DNA of 64,000 bases from positions 1 through 64,000 of the forward strand of contig CAJWBH010000003.1 of the NCBI GenBank assembly GCA_913019975.1, given 5' to 3'. A program made the position numbers and the translations under genes. Each line of letters starts with the position of its first letter. Within the stretch, counting starts at the first letter, position 1. This DNA comes from Thalassolituus maritimus (GTDB lineage: Bacteria > Pseudomonadota > Gammaproteobacteria > Pseudomonadales > Oceanobacteraceae). Below the pieces are notes generated by a model. The model ran no database searches, had not been told where the DNA came from, and saw only the letters and a program-made list of their open reading frames with translations. Of this stretch, positions 36,550 through 44,182 are shown piece by piece.

Positions 36550-37425
36550 ATGTATCACGCTACCCGTATTGAATTAAAAAAGCTTCCGAGCGTCGCAAAT
36601 CACACTGTGCGCTCTGCGTTTTCGCGCAACACAAACATCCGCAACCCTGAGTTGCCAAACATGGATGCGGTCATTTACGGCCACGTTCCGAGCAAAAAGA
36701 ATGTCAAAGACTACGCCAGCATCTGCGGCTTTGACACCAAAAGCGAATTTTTGCCAATCACTTACCCACATGTTGCTGCTTTCAAGCTACACATGGAGCT
36801 GATGCTGCACCGTACCTTCCCTCTGGGCATCATGGGTATGGTTCACGTAGCCAATAAGATTACTCAGCACCGCGGTATCAAATTGGGCGAAGCTCTGGAC
36901 GTTCGTGCGTTCTTTGCCGGCTCCAACCGCACGCACAAGGGTCTGGAAGTCAGCCTTCGTACCGAAATCCGCATCGGCATGGAGCTTGTTTGGGAAGGCC
37001 TGAGCACTTATCTGGCGCTGCTGCCAAGCAAAGGTATCGAGAAGAAAGAAGCAGAGCAGTTGCTTCCTGAGAACCCTGAATACAGTGAAAGTGAAACCTG
37101 GACGCTGCCATCAAACCTCGGTCTGAAGTACGGCCCGGTTGCCGGTGATCCAAACCCAATTCACTGGGGCGTAATCGCTGCCAAGGCATTCGGCTTCAAA
37201 CGCCACCTCGCACACGGTATGTGGACCAAAGGACGCGCCGCTGCAAGTGTTCACAAAATGCTGGGGTCCGATGCCGCAGAAATCTACGTTGAATTTAAAC
37301 GTCCGATTTTCTTGCCGGCAAAAGTAGAGCTGCACTCAGGTAAAAAAGGTCAGGAAATTGATTTTGAAGTGGCAGCGACCCGTAACGACGACGTTCACCT
37401 TGCAGGCTACATTAAAGCCCTGTAA
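36550..37425 (+). CDS. MaoC-like enoyl-CoA hydratase
   Basis: A 291-residue double hot-dog protein of the MaoC dehydratase family. The C-terminal part carries the R-specific hydratase motif GDPNPIHWGVIAAKAFGF with the catalytic Asp and His, followed by LAHGMWTKG. The N-terminal half looks like an inactive hot-dog repeat. It would hydrate trans-2-enoyl-CoA to R-3-hydroxyacyl-CoA, linking beta-oxidation with polyester or lipid metabolism. CAGGA eight bases upstream supports ATG 36550 over the GTG at 36517. Confidence 0.88.
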   Translation: MYHATRIELKKLPSVANHTVRSAFSRNTNIRNPELPNMDAVIYGHVPSKKNVKDYASICGFDTKSEFLPITYPHVAAFKLHMELMLHRTFPLGIMGMVHVANKITQHRGIKLGEALDVRAFFAGSNRTHKGLEVSLRTEIRIGMELVWEGLSTYLALLPSKGIEKKEAEQLLPENPEYSESETWTLPSNLGLKYGPVAGDPNPIHWGVIAAKAFGFKRHLAHGMWTKGRAAASVHKMLGSDAAEIYVEFKRPIFLPAKVELHSGKKGQEIDFEVAATRNDDVHLAGYIKAL

Positions 37426-37433
37426 ACCGAACT

Positions 37434-37461
37434 TAAGTGCCCGGTCTTGGCCGGGCGCTTA
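37434..37461. terminator. Hairpin between the MaoC gene and a convergent gene
   Basis: AAGTGCCCGG (37435-37444) and CCGGGCGCTT (37451-37460) form a strong stem with one mismatch, nine bases after the MaoC stop codon. There is no clear T-run on either strand, so it may act as a processing or weak termination site. Confidence 0.55.
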
Positions 37462-37476
37462 GCTGTCCTCTGCCGC

Positions 37477-37884
37477 TCAGGCTTCCTCTTCAGCGCTCTC
37501 TGCGTTTCCACAAGACAACCACCGCATGGCATCACCAATATTGCCGAAAAGCCTGACGGGATAAGAAGGCGCGTGGTAGGAAAGAAACATCGATGTCAGA
37601 TGTTGCAGCATAAAAGAATCACCGATCACTGCGACAGCCTGCGTCGAGGCTTGCACCAGTGGGTTCGAGGCGTATATCTGAACTTCGAAATCAACAGTCA
37701 GAACATCCGAAGCGATGATGGCGACAGACTTAGGTGACTTACCTACTCTATGTACACGCTGCTTATAAAGAGTGCGCATTAACTCGAGACTTAAGTGGCT
37801 GATCCCGCTCAGGTCATGTACCACAATATCATTTTCAACTCTTATTTCCGGCGCGGCCCCTGCGCCAGTGTCTCGAATTGTCAT
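37477..37884 (-). CDS. Unknown STAS-like small protein
   Basis: A 135-residue soluble protein. The order of strands and helices (EIRVENDIVVHDLSGISH, then KSVAIIASDVLTVDFEVQIY and QAVAVIGDSFMLQHLTSMFL) resembles the SpoIIAA/STAS-like proteins that carry a fold for anti-sigma-factor antagonists or lipid binding. The conserved STAS phosphorylation motif is not evident. It has its own start, with no clear operon partner, in a region between convergent and divergent genes. Family assignment is tentative. Confidence 0.65.
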   Translation of the reverse strand: MTIRDTGAGAAPEIRVENDIVVHDLSGISHLSLELMRTLYKQRVHRVGKSPKSVAIIASDVLTVDFEVQIYASNPLVQASTQAVAVIGDSFMLQHLTSMFLSYHAPSYPVRLFGNIGDAMRWLSCGNAESAEEEA

Positions 37885-38137
37885 ATTTTAATCAGTTATA
37901 AAAAAATGAATGACCTCAACCTATCGTGAAATAGCGAAAATGAAAACCATCCGGATGCACTTTCTCATTATTAAATACCAACTTCGGAAGACAATCTTCA
38001 AAACAGGTTAAATAATGCGCTCTGGGGACTGTAAGTTAATCACATCATTGTTATTATGCGGTGTACTGCCGACTACTGAAACCTGAACGAGTTTTAGTGG
38101 GAAGATGGCCCAACAATAACAAGAATGGATATACATC

Positions 38138-38836
38138 ATGCGTATCTCTGCCACACTGACAGCGCTCACTCTGGCAATATCTGGTGTTACAGCCAGTGCT
38201 GCTGAACCAGAAAGCTTTGGGGGATTTCTGGGGATGACTGGGTCATACATCCAGACCAGTGACATCGACGAAACAGATTTCGCAGCAAAAATCGTTTTCG
38301 GTCCTAACATTACCGAGAACCTGTCTCTGGAGTTCGGCCTGATGGACTTTGGTGAAATGTCATATAAAGACCCTTCACCAATTCTGGTTGAGGATGACCC
38401 GACGATCGCCCCACTACTGAGCGGCGCCAGTCAGGGAGATACCGACCGCAACAGCAATGATAATGGCATCCCGGGTGAAACTATCTACACTGGCCCCGAA
38501 AGCTATCAGGCGCGCAGTATCCTGGTGAACCTGCGCTACAACTTTGAGTACACCCAAACACTGGACTTCTTTATCAAAGGCGGCGCCAGTGCATGGATGG
38601 CTGATGTCGAGAAAACCCGCATCACATACTATGGTGACGGCACGTATGGCCTTAAGCAAGATGCTGGTAAGAATGAAACATCCGGCGTAGAACTCATCAC
38701 CGGTGCCGGCCTCCTGTGGAATCCCTGGGCGGGCCTGAATGTTCGCGCAGAGATTGAGTCCACCTCTCTCGACAGCTTTTATATTGAGCCTACCAGCTTC
38801 TTTCTATACAGCCTCGGTCTACAGTACGAATTCTGA
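38138..38836 (+). CDS. Outer-membrane beta-barrel protein
   Basis: A 232-residue protein with a signal peptide cleaved after TASAAE and eight or so amphipathic strands ending in LYSLGLQYEF, with the C-terminal Phe required by the BAM complex. The size and strand pattern fit small OmpA/OmpW-like barrels. A long loop is rich in Asp/Asn (near DTDRNSNDNG), typical of surface or calcium-binding loops. The precise family is uncertain. It ends at a terminator. Confidence 0.85.
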   Translation: MRISATLTALTLAISGVTASAAEPESFGGFLGMTGSYIQTSDIDETDFAAKIVFGPNITENLSLEFGLMDFGEMSYKDPSPILVEDDPTIAPLLSGASQGDTDRNSNDNGIPGETIYTGPESYQARSILVNLRYNFEYTQTLDFFIKGGASAWMADVEKTRITYYGDGTYGLKQDAGKNETSGVELITGAGLLWNPWAGLNVRAEIESTSLDSFYIEPTSFFLYSLGLQYEF

Positions 38837-38871
38837 TCAATAGATTGGCGTAACTTGTCTACAAACAATTG

Positions 38872-38900
38872 ATAACCCTTAGGGAACTAAGGGTTTCATT
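38872..38900 (+). terminator. Terminator after the outer-membrane barrel gene
   Basis: AACCCTTAG (38874-38882) pairs perfectly with CTAAGGGTT (38887-38895) around GGAA; a short T-rich tail follows. It lies 38 bases after the stop codon. Confidence 0.78.
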
Positions 38901-39071
38901 TGATGTCGTATAGGCCGGTTTGTACCTCGCTGCCTACAAAGTGCTACTCGAGGTAACAGGTGACAATTTTTGTCACCCGGTATACCATGCAATGGTTGTC
39001 TGCTGTGGGACCAGGAAAGTCCGGCAAAGCAGACGTTGAATAACAACAATCCCAATAATAGTTACCAGCGT

Positions 39072-40115
39072 ATGAACATGGATAAAGGTTACGTCTCAGC
39101 AGCGTTAATCCGCCCGGTGATCGAGAACTCAGGTATCCGGTCGATTGATCAGCTGGCCGAGCAGGATGCTGATATACAGCGCGTCGTTAAACAGCTCAAA
39201 GATAATGATTGCCGGATTCCGGTTGAAGATGCAGACCATGTCATTGCAAAACTGATCCGTCAGTCAGGCAATGAAGCGCTGTGTGTTCACCCGCCGCACA
39301 AGTTTAATACTCAGAGCAGTTGTCAGTTACAGAATCTGTTTCTATGCAGCAATACTCTGCGCGAAGCACTCTACTATATGGAGAAGTTTGCTCCCCTGCT
39401 GAGCGATCTCCTCGAAATCAATGTCACGCGTACCCGCGAGGGCACCATCAAGGTGAAGCTGCCTGTCGGCGAGTCTGCGTACATGTCTGATCAGCGCCAC
39501 CGCTCTGAGCTGATGCTCAGTGTTCTGCTCAACTGGATGCGTCAACTGTGCGGTAATCGACTGAATTTGCTTGGCATTAACCTGCCCTATCCTGCAACCC
39601 AATATCAGCAGGCTCAGGCGCAGTTATGGAATGCGAAGCTGAATTACAACTCCGGAGAGTGCGCTATCCTGCTTTCTGCAGGGGCACTGGATGAGGGGCT
39701 ACATAACACCAACCCGCACATCCTTAATATGATGAAACGGGAAGTCGAAGAGCAATACCGTAAACTGGCCCGGTCCGGCTCCCTGGCTGACCGCATTCGC
39801 AAAGCCCTGTTGCAAGAGAAGGTTCGTCTGAACGCCAACCAACAGGAAGTAGCGGGATACTTTCATATCAGCGCCCGGACTCTGAACCGACACCTGCACC
39901 GCGAGGATACCTCGCTGAAACAGATCGTTACTCAGGTTCGCCTGGAAATGGCGAAGAAGATGCTGACCGACTCGGAAGATCCAATTGAGCAGATTGCTCT
40001 CAATATCGGTCTCTCAGGACGCAGAACTCTGGACCGGATATTCATCAAAGAGATGAATATGTCACCGGCTCAATATCGACAGAGATTCCGCCAGAAAGTC
40101 GCACTCGTCCACTGA
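39072..40115 (+). CDS. AraC-family transcriptional regulator
   Basis: A 347-residue regulator with an AraC_N-type ligand domain and a C-terminal DNA-binding domain (NQQEVAGYFHISARTLNRHL and IEQIALNIGLSGRRTLDRIF). It is the third regulator of this class within 27 kb. The ATG at 39072 was chosen because the in-frame codons upstream give a leader unlike the family; the ribosome binding site is weak. It may control the outer-membrane barrel gene upstream, which is on the same strand, but a terminator separates them. Confidence 0.85.
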   Translation: MNMDKGYVSAALIRPVIENSGIRSIDQLAEQDADIQRVVKQLKDNDCRIPVEDADHVIAKLIRQSGNEALCVHPPHKFNTQSSCQLQNLFLCSNTLREALYYMEKFAPLLSDLLEINVTRTREGTIKVKLPVGESAYMSDQRHRSELMLSVLLNWMRQLCGNRLNLLGINLPYPATQYQQAQAQLWNAKLNYNSGECAILLSAGALDEGLHNTNPHILNMMKREVEEQYRKLARSGSLADRIRKALLQEKVRLNANQQEVAGYFHISARTLNRHLHREDTSLKQIVTQVRLEMAKKMLTDSEDPIEQIALNIGLSGRRTLDRIFIKEMNMSPAQYRQRFRQKVALVH

Positions 40116-40180
40116 TAAAGGGTTGGCGACGGTCCCTTATCAGTGAGTTGTACCGCCTGATCATTCGTCGCGATCAGGCG
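40110..40180. terminator. Two hairpins between convergent genes
   Basis: CACTGATAAAGGG/CCCTTATCAGTG (40110-40145, overlapping the AraC stop) and CGCCTGATC/GATCAGGCG (40154-40180, overlapping the NUDIX stop) lie head to tail. Neither has a good T-run, but together they are placed to block read-through between the convergent genes. Confidence 0.6.
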
Positions 40181-40719
40181 ATTCCAGCCAGACGGATGCG
40201 CGTAAGAGCCAGCACTGACAGCACATCCGTGATACGACCATCCTGTGCCATCTGAAACGCCTCCTCAAACGGCAGGCGTCGCACCGTCAGCACTTCGGTT
40301 TCTTCCGTGTCACTCGGCCCTTCGGTGAGCCCGCGTGCGACAAACAGCAGACCTTCTTCATCTGTGATGCAGTTACTTAAGTGCACTCGCCCGATTGGCG
40401 TAAGTGACTCTGCAATGAGTCCACTTTCTTCACGAAGCTCTCTGAGTGCGCAATCCTCGGCGGACTCTCCCTTAGGAGCGCCGCCCATCGGGATCTCCCA
40501 ATGATATTCCTGCAGAGGAAACCGGTATTGCCCCACCAGCCAGGTGTCGCCGTTGTCGGCGATAGGAACAACGCCTACGGCTCTGTTCTTAAAGCTCACT
40601 GTTCCGTATATCCCCGGATTACCAGCGGGATTCAGAACGTCATGATGCTCCACCTTAATCCAGGGGTTTTCATAAGTCGTTGTAACAGACTTAGTTTTCC
40701 AGGGATTTTCTTCGCTCAT
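40174..40719 (-). CDS. NUDIX hydrolase
   Basis: A 181-residue NUDIX enzyme with a complete box, GGAPKGESAEDCALRELREE followed by SGL, which fits G-x5-E-x7-REU-x-EE-x-G-U. Size and upstream sequence (VVPIADNGDTWLVGQYRFP) resemble ADP-ribose or nucleoside-diphosphate-sugar pyrophosphatases. Its start (ATG 40719) was chosen on homology; it overlaps the end of the rhombosortase gene by 29 bases, so it is third in that operon. Confidence 0.9.
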   Translation of the reverse strand: MSEENPWKTKSVTTTYENPWIKVEHHDVLNPAGNPGIYGTVSFKNRAVGVVPIADNGDTWLVGQYRFPLQEYHWEIPMGGAPKGESAEDCALRELREESGLIAESLTPIGRVHLSNCITDEEGLLFVARGLTEGPSDTEETEVLTVRRLPFEEAFQMAQDGRITDVLSVLALTRIRLAGIA

Positions 40720-41287
40720 AGTATTTCCAACTCTGTGATACTGCAATCCAAACAAGGCCTGCAATTGCACCAAACATATGCGACCTTGCTTCGGTTCTTC
40801 CACCCACCATCTCTGAGTTTGCCATGTCATCGTAGAAGCCAGTCTGTTCCCAGATCACTTTGACAACAATAACCAGAACGACAATCAGGCGAACTTTCGG
40901 TGAATAATACGGCGATGGAGCAATCGCGACCAACATAGCACCGTGAAGAGCACCGGAGAGGCCAACGTAGTAGTAAAGGTCGTCAGCAAAGATAAATAAG
41001 CCGACACCAGTCACCAGACACAGCCAACCCCACGCGAGAAGCTGCAGACGCAGTGATGCCGAGGGTGAAGTGACATAAGCAGCGAGGGCGAGTGCCGCGA
41101 GATTGAGGAAGAGATGACCGGAAGAAAGATGCACAAAGTGAGCAGAAAGCAGTCGCCACCACTCTCCCGCTTCAATCGCTACACGGTCAAAACGCAGGTG
41201 TTCAGTGGCTGAGACACCAGCACCAAAGACAATAACGGATATAAGCCCGATACCTATCCATACGGACCAGGCCAGATAGTTTCGCAC
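40691..41287 (-). CDS. rrtA: Rhombosortase
   Basis: A roughly 198-residue rhomboid-family membrane protease of the rhombosortase branch. It shows five or six helices, EWWRLLSAHFVHLSSGHLFLN, nucleophile Ser in YVGLSGALHG (GxSG) and catalytic His in EARSHMFGA. Rhombosortases process the GlyGly-CTERM tails of exported proteins; the M6 protease directly upstream carries such a tail, so this is a cognate pair. The GTG at 41287 is preceded by AGAGG at good spacing and is preferred; a GTG at 41320 that overlaps the M6 stop (GTGA) is the alternative. A hairpin lies between the two genes. Confidence 0.88.
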   Translation of the reverse strand: MRNYLAWSVWIGIGLISVIVFGAGVSATEHLRFDRVAIEAGEWWRLLSAHFVHLSSGHLFLNLAALALAAYVTSPSASLRLQLLAWGWLCLVTGVGLFIFADDLYYYVGLSGALHGAMLVAIAPSPYYSPKVRLIVVLVIVVKVIWEQTGFYDDMANSEMVGGRTEARSHMFGAIAGLVWIAVSQSWKYYERRKSLEN

Positions 41288-41293
41288 GAAAAA

Positions 41294-41310
41294 GCCTCTG
41301 AAAAAGAGGC
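41294..41310 (-). terminator. Attenuator-like hairpin between M6 protease and rhombosortase
   Basis: On the minus strand GCCTCT pairs with AGAGGC, followed by TTTTT, directly after the M6 stop codon. The right arm also provides the AGAGG ribosome binding site of the preferred rhombosortase start. It may terminate some transcripts and limit rhombosortase production relative to the protease. Confidence 0.5.
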
Positions 41311-41316
41311 AGTGTA

Positions 41317-43368
41317 TCACCGAACAGGTCGTCTTCTCAGCAGCCCGATACTAAGTACCAGACACAACAAGCCCATTGAGCCACCGCCACCAGATGACGA
41401 AGACGAGGAAGAACTGGCCGTCGCAGGGGCGCGCTCAATTGGCTGATCGCTGCTACTGACGAGCAGCTTCACGCTCAGGTCAAAGCTAGCGTCCGCGAAG
41501 GCATAATCCAGCCTTTCTTTGACTTTGGTTTTTCCACTGGGAGTCCCCTGAATATCAACCAGGAAGGGGGCATGTTGACCCGAAGGCTCACTAATGATCT
41601 GAAGGTAAATAGTATCGACCGGAATTTCAGGCGGAGAATCAAACAGCAGACGATTCCAGCCCTCCTGGACACTGCTCGTCTTCTCCACCAGACGTCCTTC
41701 ACCCGAATACCGCGAAGCGCTGGTGTAGAGGCCGAATTCAACGGTACCAGAACCATGAGCGTAAAAGTCGATGCCATCAATACTCAGTACATCACTACTC
41801 ACAGGCACAGTTACCAGCGCATAACCGTCACCACCATAGGCACCCCAGGTTGCGTTCGCCGGAAGTTCGTCATAGCCAATAGCAAAGCCTTTTGGTTTGA
41901 TACTGGACTGCACGTTCAACTGAGCACGATCGCCTGAGGCGACGGCCGTCAAAGTCACCCTGCCATCAGCCAGAGTTACAGAAGAGGCGCTTTCTATCAT
42001 GATGCCGCTACTGTCGGTCACTATATTCGAGCCGGTATGCGTGGTTTCGGCGATCACCAGACGTTGGGAGTGTCGCGCAGTCAGGCTGGACAATGACCCG
42101 AACCCTCGCCAATCATCTATCTTTGTAATCATCAAACCTGGTGAAGGCAAGCCACTGTCAAAGCCCTGACGAGTTCGGTTCTCGACCATCAGGCGCTTGC
42201 CATGACGATACTCATCAAGATCAATACGCAGCACTTCACCACCGTCACTGGCTGAATTGAGGAAAATCCCCCCCGTATCCGACACACTGTCAGTAAACCC
42301 CAGAAACTCTCGTGACCAACCTATCAGGTGCGCCGGCTTATCTCCTGCTTTGCCACCGCCAGAGTTCCAGATACCGAAGCTCATCAATCCCCAGCGACCG
42401 ATCGACTCTCCGAGGCCGATGCTCTCGTATAGGTCAGGCAGATCAAACAGCAGGTGACCGAGTTCATGAGCCATCAGACCAATCGTCGCCATATGTTGCT
42501 CGTGCTGCTCGCCAAACATGGTGTATTCAGAAATCCAGACACCGCCGGTGTTTACTGCAGGCACCGAAGACTTGTGGGCCCAGACTCTAGGATGGGTTGT
42601 AGCCGAACTCGCGTACGCCTGCTCGAAACCGGCCGCAAGTACAATGACACCCAGCTCCGATGGATCCAGCCAGGAATCACCGTTACGATCATACGAGCTG
42701 AGATTAATTTTGCCGCCCAATGCCTGGACCGCCGACGTGACCAGATTACGGCTTTGTGTTCCGTAGGAAGAACCGAAGTCAGGGTGTGCGCTACTGAGTG
42801 TCATACGAACTATGCCATCGCCGCTGGTACCGTCTGACTCACTCGCAGGCACTATGCGGAACTGCTGCCCTGATCCTTCAAAGAAATACGATGAAACGCT
42901 GTCGCTGGAACCGAAAATTCGTGCCGATATCTCAGCATCACTGTATTCAAAACCCTGATCCGAAAAAGCCACACGAATAACAACCAGCGGCTGTTCGAAG
43001 GCACCTCCCTCGTAGCGGTATGGCGTTCGCACAGGAGGATTGGCTTGAGCGCTGACAGTACTGCTCGCCTGGCGTGCTTCCTTCTCCTCAGGCTCCTGAT
43101 AGGATGCTGACCGGCCGAATTCTTCCCCTGTACTTGTGGCGTAACGATTGTTCTGCAGACGCGCAAGATAATAAATACCCTGCTGTTCGACAAGATAACG
43201 CCCGTCCTCAAGCATCATGTAAGGCGCGGAACGAGAGCCTAACAGCATAACCCTGTGGCTATCGCCGTTCAGCAAGTGCAGATCCGCCCACTCCAGAGCA
43301 GGCGGAGTCTGAGCATGCCCCAGCTGCCACCCAGTGAGGAACAGACTGAGGAAAATGATTCGAATCAT
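41317..43368 (-). CDS. M6 family metalloprotease with GlyGly-CTERM tail
   Basis: A 683-residue secreted zinc metalloprotease of the M6 (immune inhibitor A) family. Signal peptide about 1-19; catalytic zinc site MAHELGHLLFDLPDLYE (HELGH at 301-305). An EF-hand-type calcium loop DRNGDSWLDPSE lies at 227-238. The last 30 or so residues form a sorting signal: a poly-Ser run, GGGGSMGLL, hydrophobic segment and RRRPVR, the GlyGly-CTERM pattern recognised by rhombosortase. The protease would be exported (type II secretion is usual for this class) and held at or released from the cell surface after cleavage. The rhombosortase gene follows immediately. Confidence 0.93.
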   Translation of the reverse strand: MIRIIFLSLFLTGWQLGHAQTPPALEWADLHLLNGDSHRVMLLGSRSAPYMMLEDGRYLVEQQGIYYLARLQNNRYATSTGEEFGRSASYQEPEEKEARQASSTVSAQANPPVRTPYRYEGGAFEQPLVVIRVAFSDQGFEYSDAEISARIFGSSDSVSSYFFEGSGQQFRIVPASESDGTSGDGIVRMTLSSAHPDFGSSYGTQSRNLVTSAVQALGGKINLSSYDRNGDSWLDPSELGVIVLAAGFEQAYASSATTHPRVWAHKSSVPAVNTGGVWISEYTMFGEQHEQHMATIGLMAHELGHLLFDLPDLYESIGLGESIGRWGLMSFGIWNSGGGKAGDKPAHLIGWSREFLGFTDSVSDTGGIFLNSASDGGEVLRIDLDEYRHGKRLMVENRTRQGFDSGLPSPGLMITKIDDWRGFGSLSSLTARHSQRLVIAETTHTGSNIVTDSSGIMIESASSVTLADGRVTLTAVASGDRAQLNVQSSIKPKGFAIGYDELPANATWGAYGGDGYALVTVPVSSDVLSIDGIDFYAHGSGTVEFGLYTSASRYSGEGRLVEKTSSVQEGWNRLLFDSPPEIPVDTIYLQIISEPSGQHAPFLVDIQGTPSGKTKVKERLDYAFADASFDLSVKLLVSSSDQPIERAPATASSSSSSSSGGGGSMGLLCLVLSIGLLRRRPVR

Positions 43369-43511
43369 TGAGAAGGCCCGGTAAAAACGTCTTCGCTTTA
43401 ACTCTAGACGTGTCAGGCCACTTTTTCAGGCGGGTGTAACAGTTTCACACAATTGCGGTACCAGACCACAACACTTAACAGATTGCGTTAACTGAACAAT
43501 TGATCATTTAC

Positions 43512-43907
43512 TTATAGAGGCGCCTTCGGGGACTGACATGTACCCAGTTTTCCCAGACGTTTTTCGAGGTAGTTAATAATGGCTTCAGGGCTGTATATCC
43601 AACGATCGCCACTTCGGGTACATATTCTCAGACAGGGAACCCGGCTCTCACCGCCGCCTTTCACCAATTCATTGCGATAGGCATCAGCGCGTTCGACTTC
43701 TTTGGTCACTGGATGCAGCCCGGCTCTCTCTAAATAGCGCTTAACCGATATCGACGATGGGCACTGCCTGGAATAGTAAAGGTGCATTCTGCGGGATTCG
43801 CGATTCAGCAGAGTCTGTTCTTCTGCAGGTCGCTCGATCGGCTTAACCGGAAGGAATCGGTCTACCAGACCGAGTGTTTTGCCTTTGATATGTCTCGTCA
43901 GATTCAT
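43512..43907 (-). CDS. Glutaredoxin/GST-N-like protein with a single active Cys
   Basis: A 131-residue protein with a thioredoxin-fold domain (MHLYYSRQCPSSISVKRYLE; residues 41-60), a cis-Pro region (GESRVPCLRI) and a GST-like helix. It follows a short N-terminal stretch, MNLTRHIKGKTLGLVDRFLP, that could be amphipathic. Related proteins have CPFC; here the second Cys is Ser (CPSS), so only a monothiol mechanism is possible. It is monocistronic. Function unknown, probably redox-related. Confidence 0.78.
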   Translation of the reverse strand: MNLTRHIKGKTLGLVDRFLPVKPIERPAEEQTLLNRESRRMHLYYSRQCPSSISVKRYLERAGLHPVTKEVERADAYRNELVKGGGESRVPCLRICTRSGDRWIYSPEAIINYLEKRLGKLGTCQSPKAPL

Positions 43908-44065
43908 AACTGCGTCATGGGACCTATGGTCTGATTCTGAAAAAACAGGGCTCTGCTGGCCAACCCTGTGCCGGTAAGCATCTTTGCTCACCAACTGCGG
44001 GCATTCTATTCATGGGCGTAAGGATTACTACCCCTTGAGGAAAATATTTATTCAATTTCGGTCAA

Positions 44066-44182
44066 TTATGCGCCGAAGGTCGAATGATTAACTAAAACCA
44101 CACCGAGCATCATGGCCAACATAGTGACCACAAGAAGCCAGCGCGACCGCTGGCAGAACTTGCATGGTTTCTTTTTCGCCAT
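44066..44182 (-). CDS. 38-residue CxxC membrane micropeptide coupled to lepB
   Basis: This gene is easily overlooked because of its size. Its ATG overlaps the lepB stop by one base (TAATG), a classic coupled arrangement. The sequence starts MAKKKPCKFCQRSR with a CxxC motif and basic residues, followed by one membrane helix (WLLVVTMLAMMLGVVLV) and a short NHSTFGA tail. By the positive-inside rule the CxxC end is cytoplasmic. A metal-binding, redox or signal-peptidase-associated role is conceivable but not shown. I know no matching family. Confidence 0.6.
   Translation of the reverse strand: MAKKKPCKFCQRSRWLLVVTMLAMMLGVVLVNHSTFGA

Noticed and set aside
38015..38086. A 23-codon frame starting MRSGDCKLITSLLLCG upstream of the outer-membrane barrel
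   Set aside because: The ribosome binding site is weak, the frame ends without further support, and nothing else marks it as a gene.
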